Shown: one piece after another, positions 37,934-46,161 of the stretch | Numbering within the stretch: position 1 is the stretch's first letter | How the letters are laid out: each line of letters opens with the position of its first letter | From: Catenulispora acidiphila DSM 44928 | GTDB lineage: Bacteria > Actinomycetota > Actinomycetes > Streptomycetales > Catenulisporaceae | Direction of reading: 5' to 3' | Assembly (NCBI RefSeq): GCF_000024025.1 | Contig: NC_013131.1 | Coordinates: 4,774,001 to 4,838,000 of the forward strand | DNA: 64,000 bases | Notes under the pieces: model-generated | Told to the model about the DNA's origin: nothing | The model's database searches: none | Seen by the model: the letters and a program-made list of their open reading frames with translations, nothing else | Made by a program: the position numbers and the translations under genes

Positions 37934-37990
37934 TCGACCACCCTGCGGGGTGATCGGACCGGCCCGCGCGGCCGGCCCACCACATAGCGC

Positions 37991-38027
37991 GGCGGCCCCG
38001 GACGGCTGACATTCGCCCGGGGCCGCC
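37991..38027 (+). terminator. stem-loop after the precursor gene, possible read-through terminator
   Basis: An 11-bp perfect stem (GGCGGCCCCGG with CCGGGGCCGCC) closes a 15-nt loop, 57 nt after the precursor stop. A smaller CCGGCC-CGCGC-GGCCGG hairpin lies just upstream. The transporter genes begin 873 nt further on, so the hairpins may keep precursor transcripts high relative to transporter transcripts. Confidence 0.7.
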
Positions 38028-38250
38028 GACGCGAGGTCGGTACCAGCAGGACGGCCGCGGCAGCCCGTCGGCCACCCGGCACCCCCGCCCTACCCCCTAT
38101 GACACCCGATCGTTGAGGCGGCGTCCAGATGAGCGGCTCCACAAGTGCTGTACGGCACCGCGATGGCCCGCTGCCCGGGACCGGAGCGGCGGCGGTATGA
38201 GGGAGTTAGAGTGTGGCGGTGCGGCGGTGATTGAGGCCGCGCGCGGTTGC

Positions 38251-38815
38251 GGTCGCAGTCGGAGTCGGACTGGCGCGCTGAGCGACGACCTTTGCGATGG
38301 CCGCCTCGGGCTGGCTGCCTCCGATCCCACTGGCGGCATGTTCTGCTTCGCGAGGGCTGTGCGGCCCTGCATGAACCTGCACGCGAGTGCCGCTCGCAAC
38401 TGCGGTGGCTGGCTGGCAGTTGCGGGTGTCGGCGGTCGGGGTCGGGCCCGCGCGCTGAGAGATGTGCGCGATGGTCGCCTGGGACTGGCTGACTCCGGTC
38501 TGACTGGCGGCATGTTGTGCTTCGCGAGTGCTGTGCAGCCCTGCATGAGTTTCCGCGCGATTGCCGCTCGGAACGGCGGAGGCTGGCTGGCAGCTGCGAG
38601 CGTTAGCGGTCGCGGCCGGGCTGGCGCCCTGAGGGATGTGCGCGATGGTCGCCTGGGACTGGCTGATTCCGGTCCGGCTGGCGGCATGTTGTGCTTCGCG
38701 AGTGCTGTGCAGCCCTGCATGAGTTTCCGCGCGATTGCCGCTCGGAACGGCGGAGGCTGGCTGGCAGCTGCGAGTGCCGGCGGTCGCGGCCGGGCCAGCG
38801 CGCTCAGCGGCGTGT
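38251..38815. repeat. 174-bp tandem repeats between precursor and transporter genes
   Basis: The anchor GGCGGCATGTT recurs at 38332, 38506 and 38680, exactly 174 bp apart, and GGTCGCGGCCGG-like starts lie at 38434, 38608 and 38782. Units 2 and 3 are almost identical over their full length; unit 1 is more diverged, with a 3-nt insertion, and a fourth unit is partial. The repeat keeps a frame open on both strands because 174 is a multiple of three. Third-position GC in the plus frame is only about 67% (39 of 58 codons in one unit), well below the real genes here, so I treat it as non-coding or very young sequence. The whole 37934-38900 gap holds no other supported gene. Confidence 0.9.
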
Positions 38816-38900
38816 CGGGCATCGCGAATGCTGCGCAGACCGGTACTAGCCGCACTCAGAATGTTGCGTGCCGCCGCCAGCCGACGATCGGTCCGGCCGC

Positions 38901-40541
38901 ATGAGCAGTGCCTACGCGAGCGCGGTCCGCCATGGCGGAGCTTGGTTGCCCACCATCGGTCTGGCAGCCCTGGGCTCCACCGCCGTCACGCTGGCCGTGC
39001 CTGATGTGCTCGGCGCCGCCATCGACGCTGCGGCGACCGGGCACAGCGTCGCCGGGCGGCTCCTGCTCGCCGGCGGGTTGATGGTCTTCGGCGTGCTCTG
39101 CGACATGACCGCGGGCTACGCCGCTGCGGCCTGTACCGCCGGTACCACCGCCTGGCTGCGGTTGCGGATGACGCGGCGGGTGCTGGATGCCGGGCCGGCC
39201 GCCAGTGGGTCCTTCGCCTCGGGCGATTTGCTGGGGCGGGTGTGCGGTAATGCCGCTGATGCCGGGCGGGCCGGGCCGGGTGCCGTCACCGCGCTGACCG
39301 CGGTTGCGCCGCCGGTGGGGAGTCTGGTGCTGCTCGCTGTCATCGATCCCTGGCTTGCCGTGGCGTTCCTGGCCGGTACCGCCGGGGTCATCCTGGTGCT
39401 GCGTTCCTTTACTCAGGGCACTTCTCGCGTTCTGCGGACCTACTTGGAGATTCAGGGTCGGATTGTCGGGCGGCTGGTCGAATCGCTGGGCGGCATCCGT
39501 ACCATCGCCGCTGCCGGGACCGCTGCCGCTGAGCGCGATCGCGTTCTGGCCGAGTTGCCCGACCTGCATGCCGCCGGGCGCGCCACCTGGCGGGTCCTGG
39601 CGCGCTCGACGTTCCAGGGTGCCGTGCTCGGGCCGGCCACGCTCGCCGCGGTGCTGGCTGTCGGCGGTGTGGAGCTGGCGCGCGGCCGCATGACGCCCGG
39701 CGAGCTGTTCGCCGCCAGTCGCTACGCCTCCATCGGTACCGGGCTCGGCGGCCTCACCTCGGTGTTCGCCGCCGTCGCACGTACCCGGGCCGGTGCGGCG
39801 CGCGTCGGCGAGCTGCTGGACCTCCCAGTGGTCGAATACGGCGATCAGGCCGTTCCCGAAGGCAGCGGCGAGTTGACGTTCCTGGCCGTGTCCTCCGGCG
39901 TCCTGCGCGACATCGACCTGACGGTCCCCGGCGGAGCCGCCGTCGCCGTGGTCGGTCCCTCCGGCTCCGGCAAGTCGGCGCTCGCCGCGCTCGCCGCCCG
40001 GCTCCGCGACCCCGAGCAAGGCAGCGTCCTGCTGGACGGCGTGCGGCTGCCAGAGATCGCACACGACCAACTCCGCGCCGCCGTGGGCTGTGCCTTCGAG
40101 CGCCCGACGCTCGTCGGCGCGACCGTCGCCGACGCCGTCGCCCCAGGACTGCCGCGCGAACGCGTGGAAGCCTCAGCGCGGGCAGCCCGCGCGGACGCCT
40201 TCGTCCGCCTCCTGCCCTCCGGCTACGACACCCCCCTGGCCGAAGCGCCGATGTCCGGGGGAGAGGCGCAGCGGATCGGGCTCGCTCGCGCCTGGACCGC
40301 CGACCGCCTCCTCGTGCTGGACGATGCGACCTCCAGCCTGGACACCGCCACCGAGGCACTCATCAGCGACGCCCTGCTCGGCGGCGCGCGCGGCCGGACA
40401 CGGCTGATCGTGACGCACCGCGCGGCGACGGCGGCACAGTCCGATCTGGTCGTGTGGCTCGAGAACGGACGGATCCGGCGGGTCGGCAGCCACGCCCTGC
40501 TGTGGCAGGACGCTGCCTACCGGGAGGTGTTCGCCGCATGA
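38901..40541 (+). CDS. ABC half-transporter of the lanthipeptide cluster (RamA-like)
   Basis: This 546-residue protein fuses a six-helix membrane domain (about 10-300) to an ATPase domain with Walker A GPSGSGKSALAAL, signature MSGGEAQRIGLARA, Walker B LLVLDDATSSLD and His switch VTHRAAT. It should pair with the next gene product to export the lanthipeptide. The ATG at 38901 overlaps the end of the upstream repeat-containing frame as ATGA; a GTG at 38868 is possible. No strong ribosome site is seen, which fits low or coupled translation. No peptidase domain is present, so leader removal must be done elsewhere. Confidence 0.92.
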   Translation: MSSAYASAVRHGGAWLPTIGLAALGSTAVTLAVPDVLGAAIDAAATGHSVAGRLLLAGGLMVFGVLCDMTAGYAAAACTAGTTAWLRLRMTRRVLDAGPAASGSFASGDLLGRVCGNAADAGRAGPGAVTALTAVAPPVGSLVLLAVIDPWLAVAFLAGTAGVILVLRSFTQGTSRVLRTYLEIQGRIVGRLVESLGGIRTIAAAGTAAAERDRVLAELPDLHAAGRATWRVLARSTFQGAVLGPATLAAVLAVGGVELARGRMTPGELFAASRYASIGTGLGGLTSVFAAVARTRAGAARVGELLDLPVVEYGDQAVPEGSGELTFLAVSSGVLRDIDLTVPGGAAVAVVGPSGSGKSALAALAARLRDPEQGSVLLDGVRLPEIAHDQLRAAVGCAFERPTLVGATVADAVAPGLPRERVEASARAARADAFVRLLPSGYDTPLAEAPMSGGEAQRIGLARAWTADRLLVLDDATSSLDTATEALISDALLGGARGRTRLIVTHRAATAAQSDLVVWLENGRIRRVGSHALLWQDAAYREVFAA

Positions 40542-42367
40542 GGGGACGCGAGATCGGCTTCGCTTTCAGCACAGTGCGGCGCTCCTCTGTCATCGCGCTG
40601 TGCTGCTGGTCCCTGCTGGAGGTCCCGTCCTCGGCGCTGTCCGGCATCGCCGTGGCGCACGCGCTCGACGACGGCTTCCTGCGCCACCGCACCGGCGTCG
40701 GCCTGACCTGGATCGCGGTGCTGCTGGCCGCCGCCACACTGGCGGCGCTCGGCGCGCGCCGCGTCTTCGCGTTGCTGGGCAACTTCGTCGAGCCGCTGCG
40801 TGACGTCCTGGTCCGCCGCGTCGTGGACGCCGCCGTGACGCGCGGCGTGGCAGGCGAGCGTGACGGCGGCGCCGCGGCCCGCCTGACCCGCCAGGTGGAG
40901 ACGGTCCGCGACTCCTTCGCCGGCATCATCATCGCCGTCCGCGGGTTCGTCGTCACCGCGCTCGGGACGGCGGTCGGCGCGCTCGCGCTGGGTCCGCTGG
41001 TCGCGGTGATCGTGATGCCGCCGTTCGTGGTCGGGTTCGGGCTCTTCCTCGGCGTGCTGCGGGTCGCCGCCGAACGCCAGCGGGCCAGTGTCCTCGGCGA
41101 GGAGAAGGTGGCCGCTGCCGCAGGTCCGGTCCTGGCGGCGGTGCGCGACATCGCGGCGGGCGGAACCGAGCGCTACGCGGCCGATCTGGTCGGCGGGCCG
41201 GTCCTGGTGCAGGCCGGCATCGAGCGGGCGCTGGCGCGGGTCGCCGCGCTGCGCCAGCTGTGCTTCGCCATCGGCGGCTGGCTGCCCGCGCTGCTGTTGC
41301 TGATGGCCGGTCCGGCGCTGCTGCGGCACGGGCTCACCGCCGGCGATCTGGTCGGCGGGCTGACGTTCGTGGTCTCGGGCATCCAGCCCGCGCTGCGCGG
41401 CGTCATGTCAGGGCTCGGTGACAGCGGTCTGCGATTCTCGATCACGTTGGCCCGCTTGCTGCAAGCCACCGAACCGGTGCCGCAGCCGACGTTCGCCCCG
41501 GCCGAATCGCACACCGACTTCGCCGGTGAGGGGCTGGCGCTGCGCGGCGTCACCTTCGCCTACGGCCCGGCCTCCGAGCCGGTGCTGCGCGATCTCGATC
41601 TGACCGTCGAACCCGGCGATCATCTCGCGGTCGTCGGGCCCAGCGGGATCGGCAAATCCACCATGGCCGCCCTCATTTGCGGATTGCGGCCGCCGGACGC
41701 CGGAACCGTTTTGCTGGGCGGCATTGATGCGGCGAGCCTGCCTCCGGACCGCCTTGCGGGAATACGAGTTTTGATTCCTCAGGAAGCCTATGTATTCGCC
41801 GGATCGCTTCGCGAAAACCTTGCGTATCTCGCGCCACAAGCGTCCGACGATCGCATCACCGCCTCCACCGAAGCCGTGGGCGCCGACGCCCTCCTGGCCC
41901 GCCTCGGCGGCCTGGACGCGCTGCTGGTCCCCAACGAGCTGTCGGCCGGCGAGCGACAGCTGCTGGCGCTGGCCCGCGCGCATCTGTCGCCGGCGCCGCT
42001 GGCGGTCCTGGACGAGGCGACGTGCCACCTGGACCCGGTCGCCGAACGCCGTGCCGAGCAAGCCTTCGCCGACCGCGGCGGCACCCTGATCGTCATCGCG
42101 CACCGGCTCAGCTCCGCGCTGCGCGCCGAGCGGGTCCTGGTCTTGGACGGCGTGCGCGCCGACGCGGGAAGCCACGAGGAGCTCAGCGAACGCTCCGCGC
42201 TGTACCGCGAGCTGCTGGCGCACTGGTCCGCCGGCTCGGAGCCGGTCCCGGCCGCCGGCTCAGATCCAGCCCTCGTCGCGGGCGATGCGCACGGCCTCGA
42301 TGCGGCTGCGCGCGCCGGTCTTGGAGATGGCCCTCGACAGATAGTTGCGAACAGTGCCGTTACTTAA
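40538..42367 (+). CDS. ABC half-transporter of the lanthipeptide cluster (RamB-like)
   Basis: This 609-residue membrane-ATPase fusion has Walker A GPSGIGKSTMAAL, signature LSAGERQLLALARA, Walker B LAVLDEATCHLD and His switch IAHRLSS. It is coupled to the first half-transporter by an ATGA overlap, and the pair probably forms a heterodimeric exporter. The last 36 codons (42260-42367) overlap, on the opposite strand, the DNA-binding domain of the RamR-like regulator, and its TAA stop is antisense to a TTA codon there. The tail after LLAHWSAGSEPVP has no expected function. Confidence 0.92.
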   Translation: MRGREIGFAFSTVRRSSVIALCCWSLLEVPSSALSGIAVAHALDDGFLRHRTGVGLTWIAVLLAAATLAALGARRVFALLGNFVEPLRDVLVRRVVDAAVTRGVAGERDGGAAARLTRQVETVRDSFAGIIIAVRGFVVTALGTAVGALALGPLVAVIVMPPFVVGFGLFLGVLRVAAERQRASVLGEEKVAAAAGPVLAAVRDIAAGGTERYAADLVGGPVLVQAGIERALARVAALRQLCFAIGGWLPALLLLMAGPALLRHGLTAGDLVGGLTFVVSGIQPALRGVMSGLGDSGLRFSITLARLLQATEPVPQPTFAPAESHTDFAGEGLALRGVTFAYGPASEPVLRDLDLTVEPGDHLAVVGPSGIGKSTMAALICGLRPPDAGTVLLGGIDAASLPPDRLAGIRVLIPQEAYVFAGSLRENLAYLAPQASDDRITASTEAVGADALLARLGGLDALLVPNELSAGERQLLALARAHLSPAPLAVLDEATCHLDPVAERRAEQAFADRGGTLIVIAHRLSSALRAERVLVLDGVRADAGSHEELSERSALYRELLAHWSAGSEPVPAAGSDPALVAGDAHGLDAAARAGLGDGPRQIVANSAVT

Positions 42368-42880
42368 GAACAGCTCCGCGGCGATGGCCTTGGTGGGCGA
42401 GCCGTCCATCGCCTTCACCAGCACCTCCCGCTCCCGGTCGGTGAGCGGGTTGTCGACCGCGGACAGCGCGGCCACCGCCAGCTCCAGGTCCAGCACCGGT
42501 TTGCCGTCGACGATCCGGCGCAGCCCGTCGATCAGCTGCGCGGGGGAGGCGTCCACGGTCAGGAAGCCGGTCTGCGGCGCCAGCCGGGTCAGCGCTCCCA
42601 GCGTCGCCGCCCAGCGCTCCACGAGAATCAGGACTTTGAGGTCCGGACGGCGTTCGCACAGCTGAACGCACATCGCGTCCACCGGCGGCACGCCGGGAAG
42701 TTCGGCGTCGAGCAGGATGACGTCCGGCCTTCGGCGCCGTACGGCCGGCCAGACGTCTTCCAACCGTGTGGGCCGCACGACCACCCGGAAGTCGCCTTCC
42801 CGGACCAGTAGTGCCGCCAGACCCTCCCTCCACAGAACAGACCTTTGCGCCAGCGCGATCTCGATCAACGTCGCCCCCAT
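42260..42880 (-). CDS. RamR-like NarL-family regulator with an in-frame TTA codon
   Basis: This 206-residue protein has a receiver-like domain (about 1-120) and a LuxR helix-turn-helix (about 140-206: LTDREREVLVKAMDGSPTKA, then ELFLSNGTVRNYLSRAISK). The receiver keeps a possible phospho-acceptor Asp in ILLDAELPG but lacks the paired acidic residues near its N-terminus (IEIALAQRS), so it is an atypical response regulator, as RamR/AmfR are. The Leu before SNGTV is encoded by TTA (42365-42367), the codon that needs the bldA tRNA in Streptomyces. It converges on the second transporter gene, with a 108-nt overlap. The start at 42880 is chosen by domain fit; an in-frame start at 42973 exists. Confidence 0.88.
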   Translation of the reverse strand: MGATLIEIALAQRSVLWREGLAALLVREGDFRVVVRPTRLEDVWPAVRRRRPDVILLDAELPGVPPVDAMCVQLCERRPDLKVLILVERWAATLGALTRLAPQTGFLTVDASPAQLIDGLRRIVDGKPVLDLELAVAALSAVDNPLTDREREVLVKAMDGSPTKAIAAELFLSNGTVRNYLSRAISKTGARSRIEAVRIARDEGWI

Positions 42881-43232
42881 CCACAGCCGTTCGCGGTCCG
42901 TCGTCCCCGGGTGGCACCGGACCCGCTCGCCGATCACGTTCCGCCCCCGCGCAGTGACGCTCAGCCTAGCCAATCAATACTGTTTCCGAAAATGCCGTAG
43001 GGCGAAATACCTGTGTGCTTCTTGGCCGATTCACGCTTTTGACTATGCCCGCGCCCACCTGCTACGCGGCGGAATGCACGGCGGTTCGCAGGACCGCGTT
43101 CGGCGTTATAGGGGGCGCATTCTTGGTCGCTCTTTATTTCGAATAGTGAACGATCCGTCCCCGTCATGTCAGTGCCCTGATTCAATCCGCACTGGACCCG
43201 GTCCGTTACCGACCGGAAACGTCCTGCGGCGG
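42881..43232. other. intergenic region upstream of the RamR-like gene
   Basis: This 352-nt stretch lies between the start of the RamR-like gene and the end of the monooxygenase gene. It is less GC-rich than its surroundings around 42965-43160 and probably holds the regulator's promoter and leader. If the regulator really starts at 42973 the free region is shorter. I see no gene and no clear terminator in it. Confidence 0.5.
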
Positions 43233-44414
43233 CTATGCCGCCAGCCCTGCCGGAGCCGGCTGCGCCAGCAGCCTCCGGATGTCCCGCACGGCCTCGCGCC
43301 CGGCCCGGTTGGCGCCCACGGTGCTCGCCGAGGGCCCGTAACCGACCAGGTGCAGCCGGGGTTCCAGAACGACGCGCGTTCCGTCCATGGTGATGCCGCC
43401 GCCCGGCGCGCGCAGATGCAGCGGGGTCAGGTGGTCCAAAGCGGCGCGCCATCCGGTGCACCACAGGATCACGTCCGCCGCTACAGATCGGGGAGGCGCG
43501 CCGAGGGATGCGGTGTTTTCGGTGTTTTCATCGCTTGCGGTGTCTATGGGGTCTGCGATGCGCGCGGCATCGGCGGGAGCGGTGGCGTCCGGGGCGTCCC
43601 AGGCGATCCCTTCCGGCGTGATCCGGTCGAACATCGGCAGCCGCTGGAGCACTCCGCTGCGCTGCGCCTCGCGGATCGCCTCGGTGACCGGCAGACCGGT
43701 GACGCTGACCACGCTCTGCGGCACGAGCCCGGCGCGCACGCGGCGGTCCACCATGGCGACCACCTCGCGTCCGTACTCCCGCGTGAACGGCTCCTCGCGG
43801 AACACCGGCGGCCGGCGCGTCACCCAGGTCGTCGTGGCGCCCGCCTCGGCGAGTTCGGCGAGCAGCTGGATCGCGGTGATCCCGCCGCCGACGACGACCA
43901 CGCGCTTGCCCGCGAACTCCTGCGGGCCGGGGTAGGTCGCGGCGTGCAACTGGCGGCCGCGGAAGGTTTCCCGGCCGGGGTAGTACGGCCAGAACGGCTT
44001 GTTCCACGTGCCTGTGGCGTTGATCACTGCGCGCGCCGCCCACGTCTGGGCGCCGCTCGCGGTGTCGGTCCGGACCAGCAGGCGGTCATCCGGTCCGGAG
44101 CGCACGGCGCTGACGGCCGCCGGACGGCGCACGGCGAGCTGGAAGCGTTCCTCGTACTGCGCGAAGTAGCGGGGGACCGCCACGGAGGCCTGCTCCTGCG
44201 GCGAGGGCGGCTCGAAGGCCATGCCCGGCAGGTCGAAGATGCCGTTGACGGTCTCCATCCGCAGCGAGGGCCAGCGGTGCTGCCACGCGCCTCCCGGTGC
44301 CCGATCCCCGTCGAGGACCACGTAGCCAGTGTCAGGCGCGAAGCCGGCTCGGTGCAGGTGGTAGGCACTGGACAGTCCGGCCTGGCCGGCACCGATCACC
44401 ACGACGTCGGTCAT
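43233..44414 (-). CDS. FAD-dependent monooxygenase/oxidoreductase
   Basis: This 393-residue flavoprotein has an N-terminal FAD motif VVVIGAGQAGLSSAYHL, a second nucleotide motif VVVVGGGITAIQLL (about 165-180) for NADPH, and FRGRQLHAATYPG, a pattern like the FxGxxxHxxxY fingerprint of flavin monooxygenases. It would insert oxygen or oxidise a small molecule using NADPH. The ATG at 44414 follows GAGGA. It lies next to the lanthipeptide regulator but on its own; no link to peptide modification is established. The 273 nt upstream to the next gene hold nothing convincing. Confidence 0.9.
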   Translation of the reverse strand: MTDVVVIGAGQAGLSSAYHLHRAGFAPDTGYVVLDGDRAPGGAWQHRWPSLRMETVNGIFDLPGMAFEPPSPQEQASVAVPRYFAQYEERFQLAVRRPAAVSAVRSGPDDRLLVRTDTASGAQTWAARAVINATGTWNKPFWPYYPGRETFRGRQLHAATYPGPQEFAGKRVVVVGGGITAIQLLAELAEAGATTTWVTRRPPVFREEPFTREYGREVVAMVDRRVRAGLVPQSVVSVTGLPVTEAIREAQRSGVLQRLPMFDRITPEGIAWDAPDATAPADAARIADPIDTASDENTENTASLGAPPRSVAADVILWCTGWRAALDHLTPLHLRAPGGGITMDGTRVVLEPRLHLVGYGPSASTVGANRAGREAVRDIRRLLAQPAPAGLAA

Positions 44415-44687
44415 CCGCGGGTCCTCGTTCACGGAGGGTGGAACAATCAAGCGGCCTCAATCCTTCCTGCGGCGTCGGCATCGGCAACGGCATAGGCGTC
44501 GGCAGACAACCGCGCCTCCCTCGCCGCGATAGAGGTTCTGCTCCAGGTCACCGGCAGTGTCGCGGCCTTGCGATAGAGAATCGATAGCGGCGCGTAAGCC
44601 GAAAGCCGAACGATGGCCGTGCCGCCGCGTCGGCCACCGCAGTCAGCCGGCGCGGCGACACATGCCCGCACCCCCCCCGCAGCCCCC

Positions 44688-45086
44688 TCAGCCCGCCCGC
44701 TCAGCGGAGGCGGGCCCGGCGTCGGTCGCGAAGTCGGGAATGCGCGGCGGCATCGCGCCGGAATCCTGGAACGTGCAGAAGGAATGCGGCGAGATGAACA
44801 GCGCCAGCTGCAGATCCTTGTGGGCGTCGGTGACTCTGAACTCGACGATGGCGCGCGGGTGCAGCGGGACGCTGCCCAGGCCGTGGTAGTAGCCGTCGAG
44901 GTCGAACACCAGCTGGTAGGTGCCGCGGCCGGCGGGGGCGGGATGCAGCTCCAGGCGGCCGTCGCCGCCGGTGCGGCCTGTGGACAGCTCTTGCCACCCG
45001 GCCTCGCTGCGGCGCCGGAGCCGGGCTGAGAGCTCGGCTCCGGGCACGCCGAAGGCGACGTCGATGACGAGGATGGACAACTTCAC
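44688..45086 (-). CDS. transthyretin-like (HIUase-fold) protein lacking catalytic residues
   Basis: This 132-residue protein follows the 5-hydroxyisourate hydrolase/transthyretin pattern: LSILVIDVAFGVPGAELSAR first strand, GGDGRLELHPAPAG turn, YQLVFDLDGYYHGLG, VEFRVTDAHKDLQLALFISP and a C-terminal SFCTFQDSG. In true HIUases the first motif has His (THVLD), the late strand has His (YHVPLL) and the end is YRGS. Here they read ILVID, LQLALF and FQDS, so urate-pathway hydrolysis is unlikely. It may be a binding or structural relative. The start is a GTG at 45086 without a strong ribosome site. Confidence 0.8.
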   Translation of the reverse strand: MKLSILVIDVAFGVPGAELSARLRRRSEAGWQELSTGRTGGDGRLELHPAPAGRGTYQLVFDLDGYYHGLGSVPLHPRAIVEFRVTDAHKDLQLALFISPHSFCTFQDSGAMPPRIPDFATDAGPASAERAG

Positions 45087-45233
45087 CTGAGAACCATCGC
45101 CTTCAAGCGGGGCCGGAGTCGCGCATGTGCTCCGGCTCTTCGATCCGGGGTCTGAGCGATGTGGGGGTGAAGCTTATGGTCGGGACCGTCCCTATTGCCG
45201 TGGCATCGGGACGGCATCGCCCGGCTCGGGCGG

Positions 45234-45617
45234 TCAGTCCAGACAGAACTCGTTGCCTTCGATGTCCTGCATCAGAAGGCAGGATTCGTTCTCCTCGTCG
45301 GCCGCCAACAGGCGGACCCGCGTCGCGCCGAGGGCGGCCAGGCGCGCGCCCTCGGCTTCCAGCACGGCGACGCGCTCGGCGCCGGCGAACCCGGTCGCGG
45401 TGCGCACGTCCAGGTGCAGCCGGTTCTTCACGACCTTGCCTTCCGGGACCGGCTGGAAGTACAGGCGCGGGCCGACCCCGGTGGGATCGACGCAGCCGAT
45501 CGCCGGGCCCACCTCGTCGGCCGGCACGACGTATCCCAGGACCTCGCACCAGAACCGGGCCAGGGGCTCGGGTTCGGCGCAGTCGAAGGTGACTTGGAAC
45601 TGCTTGATCGATGGCAC
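45234..45617 (-). CDS. glyoxalase-like VOC protein
   Basis: This 127-residue single VOC domain starts MPSIKQFQVTFDCAEPEPLA with ARFWCEVLGYVV, and ends LLMQDIEGNEFCLD with the usual last strand. The middle RLYFQPVPEGKVVKNRLHLD is typical of the Glyoxalase_6 type. Substrate is unknown; such proteins are very common in actinobacteria. The 147 nt downstream to the transthyretin-like gene hold no gene. Confidence 0.9.
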   Translation of the reverse strand: MPSIKQFQVTFDCAEPEPLARFWCEVLGYVVPADEVGPAIGCVDPTGVGPRLYFQPVPEGKVVKNRLHLDVRTATGFAGAERVAVLEAEGARLAALGATRVRLLAADEENESCLLMQDIEGNEFCLD

Positions 45618-45686
45618 GGCGCCAGCTTAGTGGCGCCGGGTTGCACGCCTGCGAAGATCACCATCGCAGTGTTCGAAATCCCGTTC

Positions 45687-45715
45687 GATAAGCGACAGTT
45701 GGTGAGCGGATAAGC
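45687..45715. promoter_or_regulatory. direct repeat GATAAGC spaced 22 bp
   Basis: GATAAGC occurs at 45687 and 45709, exactly 22 bp (two helical turns) apart, and TTCGA at 45672 and 45684. The spacing resembles SARP-type binding sites, which are heptamers repeated every 11 or 22 bp. It lies 82 nt upstream of the small secreted peptide gene and not far from the SARP gene end. Confidence 0.35.
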
Positions 45716-45796
45716 CCTCTGCGTAGCTTCGCCACCGCCGGGCCCGCCCATACCGAGGACGGATCCCGAGCGACTTCTGACGAAGGGTGCACTGCG

Positions 45797-46000
45797 ATGA
45801 CCGCCATATCCCCCCGGTCCCGCCACTCGCGGATCGCCGCCGGTCTGCTGCTGCTCACCGCGGCCGCCGGAACGACCGCCGCCGTGGCCGGGCCGGCCGC
45901 CGCGAGCCTGGGATCCTCCACCGCCGTCACGCACTTCGCCGCCGCGGCCGACCCGACTTCGAGCTCGGCCGCCGCGCCGGACAACACTGTGTGGGACTGA
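45797..46000 (+). CDS. small secreted peptide beside the SARP-STAND regulator
   Basis: This 67-residue protein has a basic N-terminus (SPRSRHSR), a hydrophobic core (IAAGLLLLTAAAGTTAAVAG) and an Ala-rich cleavage area, so it should be exported. The mature part is only about 30 residues, low in complexity, ending in APDNTVWD. The ATG is preceded by CGAAGGG. I do not recognise a family. It converges on the SARP-STAND gene with a 161-nt gap. A role as an extracellular signal or cofactor for that regulator is a guess. Short length keeps confidence moderate. Confidence 0.55.
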   Translation: MTAISPRSRHSRIAAGLLLLTAAAGTTAAVAGPAAASLGSSTAVTHFAAAADPTSSSAAAPDNTVWD

Positions 46001-46161
46001 GGGGACTGACGCGGTCTGATGGGGACTGACGGGCCCGACAGGGCTGCCGAAGGGCCGAGGAGGGCCCACGGCGGCTGACGACGGCTGTGGCGGCGGGTCA
46101 GACCCGCCGCTGCCCGCATCGCGGGAACCGGCGCTCGCGACGCCGGTGCCGGAAACGGCGC

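Noticed and set aside
38113-38904. 263-residue plus-strand frame across the 174-bp repeats, ending in an ATGA overlap with the transporter gene
   Set aside because: Third-position GC is only about 67%, no ribosome site or family is seen, and the frame is kept open simply because the repeat length is a multiple of three. The opposite strand is open too. It is reported as a repeat, not as a gene.
44447-44671. 74-residue minus-strand frame between the monooxygenase and the transthyretin-like gene
   Set aside because: Its composition is Ala/Arg/Thr-rich with no domain, signal peptide or ribosome site.
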